Part shown: piece by piece, positions 19,212 to 29,700 of the stretch
Layout: each line of letters starts with the position of its first letter
Numbering within the stretch: position 1 is the first letter of the stretch
Assembly: GCA_019044685.2 (NCBI GenBank)
Contig: JAGTXX020000014.1
Coordinates: 930,001 to 994,000, forward strand
Length of the DNA: 64,000 bases
Reading direction: 5' to 3'
DNA from: Nannochloris sp. 'desiccata'
Taxonomy: Eukaryota; Chlorophyta; Trebouxiophyceae; Chlorellales; Chlorellaceae
Notes under the pieces: model-generated
Told to the model about the DNA's origin: nothing
Seen by the model: only the letters and a program-made list of their open reading frames with translations
Database searches by the model: none
Program-made: the position numbers and the translations under genes

Positions 19212-20759
19212 ATGTCCTCCCTAGAATCTGAGTATATCGTGGATGCTCGTTACCCTAGCACCAAAGGCTTCCTTAACGCACTGTCATCCATCAGACCTCC
19301 CAAAGCTCAGGATTGCTTAGTGCACTTTAATAGCGAGGGCCTTACTCTCAAATGGGAACATCCATCGAAAGCTATGCAGTCTGGCATATTTATTGGCCAT
19401 GCGGTGGGTTATAATAGAACTCACATCAAAAATGATGCTACATTTACTTGGTGAAAAGAAATCTTTCGCTACTTGTACTCGAGTTTTGTGATCTCAACTT
19501 ACATCATACCACCACCGCCTCCTCCCAATTGCAGCTCTTCACTGCATATAACATCCAGCAAGAGACCTCCTTTTCCCTCCCATTCATGACACTGTTTAAT
19601 ACTCTACAAGTATTCGCTCCTGGTGAATTGGGAGATCTTGTTCTTAGATACCCAGGCCCAGAATCAGAGCTTATGCTAGAGTAAGTTTTTATTTTTTTTT
19701 AACGATAAAAAACATACGCTCCACTGCGGCGTGGATGAAACTGTCTCTTAATTCTATTAAATGAATTGACTAATCTCCATTTTTTCTTTCTTTGTCTTAT
19801 TTCTCAACTCGTTTTACAGATCTACCGAGCCTGAGCTGCCCACAAGCAACCTCGTCGATGGCCTACAACAAAGTATAAATCAGCCACCACCTCCGTCTGC
19901 TCCGACAGCTTCCATCTACGCTCGCATCCGAACAGCAGAAGAAATTCCAATCTACGACATCTTAGACCATTTTGATGACCCGTGTTCTTACTTTATTGGG
20001 CCCGGTAGCTTAATTAAAGAGGCTATCGATGATATGGAGTGGGTTACTGGTGGCAATGCTGGTGGTGGGGCTGGAGGTGGTGGTACTTCTTCAGATAAAG
20101 GGGCGGTGGGTATAACGCTCATGCGAGATCCAGCTGGTTTAAAATTCTCTTCGAGAAAACAAAACTTATCATTAGAGGTAAACGTGTGTTCATATAACAA
20201 CTTGAAGATAGAAAAAGTAAAAAATCGAAAGAAAACTTTTGAAAGGAAGAAGACATAAAATTTGCTTCTATCTAAACTAAATTCTTCTCATATCTGGTAT
20301 TCACAGGTCACTTTCCCGAATGATAAGCTGTCTGCTATCTCGGTCGTGGGTCATGAAGTACACTGGGAATACAATTTCACCTTACTCCGCGCTATCTTTG
20401 CAAATCTCAATCCTTCACGGGGTCAAATGGCAGACTCTTCTTCAACTTCTTCGACCACTGCTGGTGTTTTGTCCAAAGTAGCTATAGATCAACAAGGTAA
20501 AATGAAGGTGACCCACATGCTGCGCGTGACAGGCTCCGGGGAGGAATACTCTGGAGATTTAGCCAGTCATCCTCTTGCTGCAGGTGGAGAGCTACAACAC
20601 CACCACCACCAGCAGCAGCAATATGCGCCAGTGCAGCAACGGTTGGTCGTCGCGCAATTTGCTTTACTTTCAAAGATCGATGATGAAGAAGAGGAGGATG
20701 GCGGTGTTACATTAGATACTGCTGCCGAGCCTAGTGAAGACCAAGGACACCGCTTTTAA
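19212..20759 (+). CDS. RAD1: RAD1, subunit of the 9-1-1 DNA damage clamp
   Basis: Four exons, 19212-19403, 19535-19680, 19820-20177 and 20307-20759, all in phase, 382 residues. The order of motifs follows animal RAD1. KAMQSGIFIGHALFTAYNIQ spans the first splice site and matches the QAGIFQEFKVQ region. The linker-facing LPFMTLFNTLQVFAPG follows, then RYPG...LMLE, a central IYDILDHF, and C-terminal LRVTGSG...VAQFALLSK where animal RAD1 has FVEYYCCP. With RAD9 and HUS1 it forms a PCNA-like ring loaded at DNA lesions to activate ATR. It is about 100 residues longer than human RAD1 because of a Gly-rich insert (about 190-205), a Ser/Thr insert and a His/Gln run. Sequence similarity is moderate, so the assignment rests on motif order and fold pattern. 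Confidence 0.78.
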
Positions 20760-20987
20760 AAGAAATAATTGTGTCATGGGGAAGTTCAAAAAGTGGGGAA
20801 AAAAGAGAGAGTAAAAAATCAAATCATCAGATGGAAAGAATCAAACGAGGGCATCTAAGAGGGAGACAGAAGAAACGCACCAAAAAGAAAGCGATGAGGA
20901 TTAAATCAAATCAAACCAGTATAGTATTCATTCTCTATTACACATGTATAACACAAACCATATCGTATCGTAATCGTATCTTACATC

Positions 20988-21929
20988 TTACTCCTTCTTT
21001 CCAAAGATGCCTTTAAACCAGGTCAAGATGTTATTTACAGCGACGGCAATTTGAAACTGAATGCTTCCTGGTTTTGGTACGGGCACACCAATAGCAGTCA
21101 AAATACCGAACAATGCGCCTAATCCACCAGTATTACCGACCCTTCGATCCATCACAACACCTCCAGTAAAGGTCTTCACTTTCCCTTGCTCGTTGAACAC
21201 ATAGGAACAGCATTCGGGAGGCGAGAAGACATCCTTGCCAGTAGCAGGAAAAGCCTTACTGCCAAATTTCAATGTGCCTGTGTGAGTACCAGTTGTACGA
21301 AGAGTGAACCAGACGCGGTTGGGTTCATAAGGGTCAACACGCCAGTGGTACGGGTGAGAATTCATATTGGGGAAGGCGATGGCGAGATCAAAATTACGGA
21401 CTGCTTTCAAGTAGCCGGCACGATCAAGGGAGACGATTGGAAATTCAAACCGGAAATCTTCTGATAAGACTGAGTCGTCGGTGATACCGGTGTTGGTTTC
21501 GTGGAAGACCTTTTGGGCGAGGGTGATGAGGTCGTCAGCGGCGATAGGGAAGGAGGTAGGGGTGTCAGGGAGGACAGCAGGAGGGGGGCCGGGGGCGGTT
21601 GTTGTCGTTGTGGCTTCAGATACCTGCATAGAATTAGGAATTAAAATAAGTAATATTTAACATCCCCTGTTTAGTTGCGTACGGACTGTGGTTTCTATGC
21701 GATGTAGATCGCTCAAGTTGATTTGGGTGGTTTGCAGTGAATTACGAGATGTGATCTAAGAAAGAGAACTGACCTCAACTGCGCGGCAGCGCTGCATCTT
21801 TGACCCCATTAAAGTCGAAGATCTGCTGCCAAGAAAAGTCACTGCAGGTTTCTGGCGGTGCCTTAAAGGGGTAACAGCAAGGCGAACGTTGGAGACATTT
21901 GCCACTTGAGACATTTGAACTGCACTCAT
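20988..21929 (-). CDS. SnoaL/NTF2-like domain protein, probably plastid-targeted
   Basis: Two exons, 21774-21929 and 20988-21623, joined in phase 0, 263 residues. Exon 1 encodes a Met-initiated, Arg/Ser/Thr/Val-rich leader without acids (AVQMSQVANVSNVRLAVTPL), which reads as a plastid transit peptide. Exon 2 carries a SnoaL/NTF2-like fold (about 80-215): LITLAQKVFHETNTGITDDS, then LSEDFRFEFPIVSLDRAGYL, then WRVDPYEPNRVWFTLRTTGT and GKVKTFTGGVVMDRRVGNTGG. It ends in two hydrophobic helices. Proteins of this form are widespread in algae and their function is not established. The first residues of the domain are preceded by a Thr/Pro-rich linker. Confidence 0.7.
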
Positions 21930-22144
21930 GTTAAGACAACAACGAATACGTTCTTTGGCCACTCTGTACAAATAGTAAATCACAATGTTGTCCTAAAAAG
22001 GATGAGATGTTCAGTTCTTATGTAGAAAATTGTCAAAACCAAAACATCAGTGGACAGCAGGGACTCCCTATGATCTCCGAGATAGCGCTCTGGACCGCAT
22101 TTTATTTGATTTGATTTTTGCAAGGGCTATGCTAAAGAGAATGA

Positions 22145-22995
22145 GTGCAGGGCCACGAACCAGAGCTATGGTCAGTTATTTTGTCCTTTAATTACTTGAT
22201 CGCGTGCACATTTAAATTTTGCTTTTTACTAGTATTTCGGATTGACTGCTGCTGCCATATAATTGAGAGTGAAATCTCGGTGGATGTGGAAATAGGAATC
22301 GTGGAATGGGTCCTTGTTTCAATCGATTGTCTTGTAGAGCATTGGACTGCGTCACATGCCGGGGCGGGCCTAAAGGTCAATGTCTCAAATTTCTCACCCG
22401 GCAACAGCAGCAGCAACTGCTTTCTTTCCTCTAGAACAGCATATTTTAACCCGGTGAAGGTACATCCCTTTTGCCCTCTGGTACTTCAGCTGGCGGTCCT
22501 GGTCCTTCTGCTGCTGTTAACCCCCTTCACGTCTGAGATTGCTGGCTCAACAACTGGAAATCTTCATGAAATTTCTCGCCCCCGCAACAGCAGCAACAAC
22601 TATCTTCCCTGATTTATCCCCTCTAGAACAGTGGATTTTAAATACCTTAGCTACTTACGAGCCTGACGAAGACGGTGCCTTTCTTCGACACTCCATTTTC
22701 CAAGGTAACACAGGCAAAAAAAAGCAAAATGGGCGAAGCGCTGCAGCTCTTGGTTCAAGGCGAGCAGATTTTCCTAGTCAGAGGAATGCATGGAGAACAC
22801 AATTACTTCCTAACTCAAGCTGCGGTAGCAGCGTATGAAGCAAAGCTGGCACAGCTGAGATCTTTCGACCAGAAGATTTTAAAGGAATTAGCTATTTTAG
22901 AACCTGATGAAGACGGTGCCCTCTTCAGAACTCGCTTGTCCGGCCTCGCCGCCGCAGCTCTTCCACCTCGTCGACCGTGGCATAAAAGGCCTTGA
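22145..22995 (+). pseudogene. Block of duplicated gene fragments, probably a decayed or rearranged gene
   Basis: Three related pieces lie in tandem. Piece 1 (about 22377-22452) and piece 2 (about 22552-22645) share AATTTCTC..CAACAGCAGCA..AAC..CCTCTAGAACAG. Piece 2 encodes an open segment with LEQWILNTLATYEPDEDGAF. Piece 3 (22729-22995, 88 codons from an ATG) encodes MGEALQLLVQGEQIFLVRGM, then a NYFLTQAAVAAYEAKLAQLR segment, then QKILKELAILEPDEDGALF. Pieces 2 and 3 are therefore related at the EPDEDGA motif. No continuous reading frame covers the block and splice sites are unclear. I do not recognise the family. It could still be a short multi-exon gene. Confidence 0.5.
22795..22847 (+). repeat. 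53-bp inverted repeat, arm 1
   Basis: The reverse complement of 23010-23062, matching at 51 of 53 positions by eye. It begins gaacacaattacttcc. The arms are separated by 162 bases and could fold into a long hairpin. Confidence 0.85.
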
Positions 22996-23122
22996 TCAGC
23001 GCCTCGTTAAGCTTTGCTTCATACGCTGCAACCGCAGCTTGAGTTAGGAAGTAATTGTATTCACGATGCACTTTGATATCCTTCGTTCTCAATACCACAA
23101 TTATGTGAAGGGCCTTGGTGAG
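22925..23122 (-). pseudogene. Inverted copy of the fragment, antisense open frame
   Basis: The minus strand carries an open frame ending with TGA at 22925-22927. It contains REYNYFLTQAAVAAYEAKLN, almost the same as residues on the plus strand at 22795-22847, then a Glu/Arg-rich helix ending RRRGRTSEF. Upstream the frame stays open through TKALHIIVVLRTKDIKV. It overlaps the end of the plus-strand copy. No ATG is in a convincing place, so this is probably an exon or remnant of a related gene. Confidence 0.45.
23010..23062 (-). repeat. 53-bp inverted repeat, arm 2
   Basis: Partner of 22795-22847. The two differences are in the gaacac/gaatac and gcggtagc/gcggttgc positions. Confidence 0.85.
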
Positions 23123-23148
23123 CTCGCAAGCTATCCCAAGGAGAAGAA

Positions 23149-23175
23149 AAATAAAATAAAATAAAATAAATTAAA
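23149..23175. repeat. AAAAT pentanucleotide microsatellite
   Basis: About five consecutive AAAAT units, a simple repeat beside the rearranged block and 60 bases from the MITE-like element. Confidence 0.8.
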
Positions 23176-23234
23176 AGACCCCAACAGAGTAACTTGAGGG
23201 ATCGTGAAATTCTTTCTGGCCAAGCGTAGTCTAT

Positions 23235-23561
23235 AGGGGTTTTCACACCGGGGTGATTTGCGACAAATCAGGGTGCCGCAAATCAGGCTGCAAATCACGT
23301 CTTGAATCACCTAACTTATTTGTTGTTATGCGAGGTTCAAGTAGTTTTCGTTAATTTTCACGGGCTTTTTGCTATTGTAATTGATGATTCATATATTCAA
23401 CACCTAATATGACGCCAGAGCTGATGCAAATGATGCTCATGTGCATGACAATGCTGATTGCACTGTTACTTGAATTCTCCTCGAGAGGAGAATTTTGCGC
23501 AAATCACCTTCTGCAATCACGCGGCAAAATCAAGGGCAAATCACCCGGTGTGAAAACCCCT
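23235..23561. mobile_element. MITE-like non-autonomous DNA element
   Basis: A 327-bp segment bounded by inverted repeats. The left end is aggggttttcacaccgg followed by ggtgatttgc. The right end is the reverse complement with one G fewer in the G run. TAT flanks both sides (23232-23234 and 23562-23564), a candidate 3-bp target duplication. The interior has no coding potential but repeats the motif tgatttgc/gcaaatca several times, as in MITE subterminal repeats. The superfamily is uncertain: TIR and TSD size are nearest to PIF/Harbinger-like elements, but TAT is not the classic TWA. Confidence 0.7.
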
Positions 23562-23674
23562 TATGTCTCTCTGTTTCTGGCAAGCGTAATCAATCAACTC
23601 CATAGGTGCTCTACAGTACATACAAATAGTACGAGTAACACGTAGCTTCAATATTATATAAAGGATAGTACTAA

Positions 23675-24293
23675 TTAAACTTCCCCACAGTCAGCAATCA
23701 GCACTTCCACCTGTGGCATCCCATTTTCACTGCTTGCCAACTCATCAATTTTCTTTAAAAAACTCCAATCCTTCACTATTCACCACCTTTCCTAATACTA
23801 CATGCTTGCCATCACACTGTGGAGCAGGCGCTAAAGTAATATAAAACTGACTTTTATTGGTATGAGGTCCGCTATTCGCCATCCCAACCACCCCTGCTTG
23901 ATCATTTTTCAAAGCTAAAGCTGTTTTTTCATCTTTAAAAAGCACCATTATAAATACTATCCCCACCACTGCCATCATTTTTAACTATATCACCACCTTG
24001 TGCTACAAATCCTTTGACTATACGATGCATATTAAGGCCTTTGTAGTGCAAAGTTTTACCCGCTCCGCCTTCCCTTTGCCTTTTTCCCCGGTGCATAAAC
24101 ATCGGAAATTTTCTGCTGCTTTGGGAGCGGATTTGTAATCTAGTTCGATTTCTAAGTGGCCTTTGGCTAAAGCGTCTGGTGGGTTTAAGCGAGCGGTGCC
24201 TTGGTTGCTCCAGGTTGGGTCGCTAGAGAATGCTTCTGTGAATATCTCTTGAGTTTCGTTATCGAGGTTGCTCAAAGAGTTTAGACCAGCCAT
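23675..24293 (-). pseudogene. Cyclophilin-type peptidyl-prolyl isomerase, frame broken three times
   Basis: Cyclophilin sequence runs the full length of the region but in three different frames. The N-terminus has a 45-residue extension, then HLEIELDYKSAPKAAENFRC and LCTGEKGKGK. The frame then shifts near 24070-24085 to give TLHYKGLNMHRIVKGFVAQG. It shifts again near 23950 into FKDEKTALALKNDQAGVVGM and ANSGPHTNKSQFYITLAPAP, then DGKHVVLGKVV. A third shift near 23755-23765 leads to IDELASSENGMPQVEVLIAD. All three breaks are next to A/T homopolymers or purine runs, so sequencing or assembly indels are as likely as real decay. The catalytic-site Arg (MHRIVKGF) and the NSGPHTNKSQF stretch are conserved. 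Confidence 0.75.
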
Positions 24294-24432
24294 ACTGCAA
24301 GAAGAAAATATCAATTTTTAATTTAGCAAGAAAGGTTACTCGTACGGAGTACAGGACTATAGGGGTGAGAGAGAAAACGGGAAGTAATAGATAGAAAACA
24401 TATTGCTGCTTTATCATTGACCTCGGCGCTAG

Positions 24433-24651
24433 CTAGGTGGCGGGCGAGATAAACTGATCCAGGTTCGAGAACACAATATTGGCAATTTCGACTTCTTTTG
24501 GAAGGCTCTGTTGACTTACTTGGCTTCCAACTGATTTGAGAAACTCTTGTGCAAGCTTATATCCTTGTTCTTGTTTTGTAGCTTCAATTTGATCACCGAT
24601 TTCTAAATTGATAAACACCTTTGACGCCTGACCTTTTGGTGCAGGACCCAT
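24433..24651 (-). CDS. Small hypothetical protein
   Basis: 72 residues, MGPAPKGQASKVFINLEIGD and onward, ending DQFISPAT. It is mostly helical, with no membrane segment and no family I recognise. It lies on the same strand as the broken cyclophilin gene and about 140 bases before it. A splice link to that gene cannot be excluded. The start has a favourable context (ACTAAGATGG). Confidence 0.5.
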   Translation of the reverse strand: MGPAPKGQASKVFINLEIGDQIEATKQEQGYKLAQEFLKSVGSQVSQQSLPKEVEIANIVFSNLDQFISPAT

Positions 24652-25049
24652 CTTAGTTGGCGCAAAAACAAACCATGCAATAAAAATATACTATTAGCAG
24701 AGTTTTTCAAAGCGACTGATTCTATTCTTTTCCTAATCCTTTTATTTCTGTACCACTGCCACTGCCCCAACTTGGACCTTCAAATTTTTGGTATTCTCTA
24801 ACTCATTGCAGTGGTATAGGGGAAGGCAGAGGACAAAACAACACAAGAAAGGACAAATATCAGCATACAAATTAATCGAAAACGGTAAAATAAATTCATT
24901 TGTTAAGAACAGAAAAACACTTGGCGGTTGAATATCAAATTAAATTTGAACTTGAAAGACGAAGAGAGCTTCTACTAAAGATGGGTGTAATAAAAGTAAA
25001 AATATATATGTAACTTTAATCTCTCTCTCTACGATGGGAAATCTTCTCT
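24652..25049. other. Intergenic stretch, no gene seen
   Basis: About 400 AT-rich bases between two minus-strand loci, holding the promoter of the small hypothetical gene and the 3' end of the coiled-coil gene. Confidence 0.35.
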
Positions 25050-26463
25050 TTACTGATCCCTTTCAGGTGTACCTGGTACGTTTTCAACAGCGCCTCTCAT
25101 CTCCTTCAGAGCATCCAAAATTAATTCCAAACTTTTCTGTTTCATTGGCCATTTCCTCGTGCCACAAAGCCATCCGTGCCTTATCCACAGCAGCGATGCT
25201 GTTGGAATCAAACCTCTTACCATTCCTACCACCCTTCGTAGCTTCACTATCATAATTTTCATCATTATCAGAGGCAGTAGCGACCCGCTCGAGCTCTTGC
25301 TGAGCCATCACCCTGGCAGCACGTTCTCTCACCAATGCTTCAGTCATTCTGTGTTTGGAAGCTTCCGCCTCAGCTCTGGCTCTGCTCATTTTCATGGAGT
25401 TTTATCTTCACTTGCATGCCAAGCGGAACGCATAGCTTGCTTCGCCTTGGTTGCTTCAGAGACTGCCGCTTGAAGCACACCAACATTTTCCAACTCAGCA
25501 GCGAGTTTGTTTGAAAGAAGCATCGCGTTCAGATTCGGCTGTAGCAGCAATAGTCGTGAGTTCTTCTACACGAGCACGGAGAGCAGCAGCCATGGCAGCT
25601 AAGTCAGCGTCAGCGGCGGCATCAGCGTCAGAAACTCGATTTTGAAGAGAGGTTAATTCAGCCACTAAGAGTTTATTTTCCGCGATAACCTCATCTCTTT
25701 CTTCCGACAAGCCTTCCAAACGGTCTTGAAGAAGACGGCGCTCAACAGCAACAGCATCCGCTGCGTCTTGAGCAGCGCTGAGTTCTTTTGCAGCTTCAAC
25801 CATGCCAATTTCTGCCTTGGCGCGGAGGCCTTCTTGAAGCAAGACGCCGGAACGGAGGGCATCAACAGAGCGACGAGCCTCTTCAGCGAGAGCAGCGGCG
25901 CGGCGTTCACCCTCAGAAGCACGGGCAGCAGCTTGATGGGCTTCTTCTTTAGATGCAGTGAGCTCAAGGCGAGTAGCATCGAGAAGGCGTCTGGCTTCAT
26001 CTGCAGCGGTTGCGAGTTTTTCACACTCGCGACGCATTGAGACCAAATCCTTGGCAGCAGCGTCAAGATCGCGGCGGAGAGAACGCCGTTCAGCTTCGGC
26101 AAGCTGTAAAGCTTCGCGGTCTGCCGCACCGGTGGATTGAGACTCGGCAAGGGCAGCTTGGAGTTGGCCAGTCGCGGAGCGCTCATGAGCAAGAGCATCT
26201 GCCAAGGCAGCGCGTTCTGCTTCCATCTGCTGGAGAGTTTCTTCGGCAGATGCTCGACGAGCAGTTTCGTGGACGAGCTGCATCAAGGCGTGGTCACGAG
26301 CTTCTTGGGCAGCATTACGATCAGCCTCGGCTCTAGATCGAGCACGCTCGGCATCGTCGCGTGCGGCGTTGCTGGACTTGCTCCATGACTCTACCCTGGC
26401 CTGTAGAGTTTTGGCCATATCCTCAAAATCGGAAATTGGGGTTTGCTGGCCTTTTCTGGGCAT
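25050..26463 (-). pseudogene. Long coiled-coil protein gene with several frame breaks
   Basis: The N-terminal 322 codons (26463 down to 25495, MPRKGQQTPISDFEDMAKTL) form a nearly continuous Ala/Glu/Arg coiled coil. Coiled-coil coding then continues in other frames: LAAELENVGVLQAAVSEATK (about 25500-25400), SRARAEAEASKHRMTEALVR (from about 25389), and finally SLELILDALKEMRGAVENVP down to 25050. Shifts near 25510, 25395 and 25120 are not explained by GT-AG introns and lie at short homopolymers. Intact, the product would be about 465 residues. No family is recognised; long Ala-rich coiled coils are usually structural. Assembly indels or pseudogenisation are both possible. Confidence 0.6.
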
Positions 26464-26737
26464 CTTCTTTGCTTTCGATCAACCTCGCAACTTTTCTGTC
26501 AACTGGGTTGCTGGGTAGCAAGCAGAAATATATTTTATTGATTGTGGGTATGCTGAATTTATGAAAAATATAGCTTTGATTCACGCGATTTGGTACTAAA
26601 TCCTCTTCCAAAATTCAAATTTTCAATGGGAGCGCCACAAGTTGGGCCGACTTACTTGGCATTAAACTCCCGCTCCAACATTATCTGTCATATGTATTCC
26701 AATTTATACAATACCGGGTCTCTAGTGACGCTCCAAA

Positions 26738-29700
26738 ATGGGTACAGACTATGAAGCCAGGAAAATGGCAAAATCTCAGAGGAGGCGTTCATCTGAGCAG
26801 CCAAAACGGGTAAGAAAAAAGAATAACCAGCCTAGAAGATTATGTAGAGGTATGTAAAATTGTTAATCTTGAACAGAATTGAAAATTGATATGCGTTGCA
26901 TATTGCATGCTTTAGCCATTGCATCTCATGTCTTTCATTCTATTTTAACTATCCAGGCCCTTGCTTTAGCCCTCCTACCTTAGAAGTAGACCAAAGCGAT
27001 GAAGATGCAGCCCCATCTACACGCAGACTTTCTGCAGGCGGTGAACTTAGCAAATATAGCAACCTCACATTTGGAGGCGGCGGTAAAAAGGAAGATGCCA
27101 AGGCTGCTAAGAAGCGTAAAGAGAAAGGCACTCCTGCTGCTACTAATGAGGAGGACGAAGCTCATAAAAAGAAGAAGACCAAGCTTTCAACCCAAGTGCA
27201 GCTCCTAGCTTCTACTTCTATTCCAGATGCCGACAATGACGGTGAAGAGGAAAATGTTCCTGCCACCACTAGGAAAAACAACAGAAAGAAAGCCCCCCCT
27301 AGCGACTCTCTTGACCCCTATCTAGCATCTCTCCCTGAACAAATCCAATATTTCTTCAGCGGAGAAGGTCTAGAAAGCCCCATGCCAGTTCAAAAACAGT
27401 GCTGGCCTTATCTACTTGCCGGGCGTGATGTTGAAGTCGTTGCTGAACCAGGCAGCGGTAAGACCATCGCCTTTCTATTACCAGCTGCAGTGAAACTCGC
27501 ACAAATGGGACACAAAGGAAACACCTCCCCAGAAGCTCCATTAGTTCTTATCCTCGCTCCCACGAGAGAATTAACGCAGCAAGTGGCTTCGGTGGCTCAA
27601 AGAATAAAAAAACATTGTGGAGGCTTGAGAACCGTGTGCTTCACTGGTGGGACAGAAAAGGCACCGCAAATACAAGCTTTAAGAAAGAATCCGCATATAG
27701 TGGTGGCTACACCTGGTAGATTGTTAGATTTAATAGATGATGGGCATTGTTCTCTAGGTAAGTAGGATAATTTCAAGGGAGGAGGTTTTGTATCGATGAG
27801 TTGTACTTTTTTTATTTTTATTTTTTTTTATTTTGATGGACCAGTGACGAATAGTCTGAATCGCTTTCACAGTTTCTGAGGCACCCAGAGATGGGTAGCA
27901 TTCTGTGCTGATAAATTTGGCTGTGGTACTGAGGTCCCTAACTTTCTTTCTTCAAAATTTCCAAATTGGCTATAAAGCTTCTCCGCTGTCGTATTTTTTC
28001 TTCCGTTGGATTGTTTAGTAAGACCGTCGGTTTTTTAATTATTATTTAATTTTGAATATCTATTTTCCTTTTCGTGGCCAATGACGAAACTTTCTGTTAC
28101 GAACTATTTAACGGAGCGTGCGTACCAGGGCTGCGTTTTGCAGCACTAATAGCGCTATGATCACCTTTTCCCGAATCGGAGGCTTCTTCTTAACTTCTCT
28201 TTGTTTTTTCTCCTAACCCTCGTATTATTTCACCCCTATGATTCACCGCTATATTTTATTTCTAATGTTCCCCCATAATTACGTTTTGTTTTTGTCTACT
28301 TGCAGATGCTGTCCAGTATGTGGTGCTCGATGAAGCAGACAAGATGCTCGGTGTCGGTTTTGCACCTCAAATTGATAGAATAAAATCACTCCTAGGCCTC
28401 GACACTAGTAAAACTACTTCTGCTAAAACTAATAGTAAAAATAGAAACGCTAGCGAGAGAGCTGCTGTGCAAGTAGGTTTATTTACTGCTACGATGCCTG
28501 CTGCTATGCACGCTTTGACCTCAACATGGCTCCATAAACCTAAAAAAATCGCGTTGAAATCTGCCTCTTCGGGGGCTTCTGCTGGCAGGGCGATCAGTGC
28601 GACTGTTGTACAAGTTGTGCAAGTCTGTGCTGAGCATAAAAAGCCAGCGAAATTAATGAAACATTTAGAGAGTATTAAAGCTGCGGCAGCATCTGCAGGA
28701 AACCGACATGCACCCAAAATTTTAATTTTCTCAAATCGCATTAAAACCGTGCGTTTTATATTTAAATTGGTTCTAAAAGCAAATTTTAGGACAGCACAGC
28801 TGCATGGAGAACGGTCTCAGGAAGAAAGAGAAGAAGCGATAAAGGACTTTAAAAGTGGAAAAGTGCAAGTTTTGGTCGCTTCTGACGTGGCAGCACGTGG
28901 CCTGGACGTCCAAAATTTACCTTATGTAGTAAATTACGATTTCCCTGGAAATTTAGAGACGTATATCCACCGAGTGGGGCGTACTGGCCGCTTAGCAGCT
29001 GACGGGCATGCATTTTCTTTCTTAACGAGAGAGATGGCGCCTTTGGCCGGCTCCCTGCTGGGCCTGCTGCGTGAGCATGATCAATCAGTCGATCCTAATT
29101 TAGTGAAATTAGCTCAAGCGTATGAAGTAGCAGCTAAGAAACTTGGACTCCCTCTAACTGGTGGCAAGGGTGGTTGTGAGGCTGTTGAAAATGGCGGCAG
29201 CAAAGAAAAAGAAGAAAAGGAAGAGAGAGCAGACATCGATGGTGATTTTTCTAGATTGAAACCCAATAGACCCGCAACTGAAGATATCCTTCGTGAACTT
29301 GATATGAAAACCAAAGCTCAAAAGAGAAGAGATAAACTGATTGAAGCTAAACAGGAAAAGAAAAGAAAAAATCGGGAACTTGCTGCCGAGGCTGCTGGCA
29401 AAGAGTTTTCAGAAGAAGAAGAAGAAGAGGAAAGCAGCTCTTCAGATGATGACATAATCTCTGATTCTGATGTTTTTGAAGGTGATGATAACAGTTCCAA
29501 GAAGAAAGGAGGAAAAAAATTTTCTGCTGCTGCTATCCCCGAATTTCTTCCTTTTAAGAAATTTTCCGGAGCTCGTCCTGGCTATGTCTTTAAGAAAGGA
29601 GGCATGGGTGTTGGATATTATATAGATCATCCTCCCCATAAAGTATTGAAAGATCTAGCACGGGCTAGAAAACAAATCGCAGCGAAATATGCAGCCAAGC

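Noticed and set aside
25665..26198. Second minus-strand frame rich in Leu and Pro overlapping the coiled-coil gene
   Set aside because: It is a shifted-frame shadow of the Ala/Glu-rich coiled-coil sequence.
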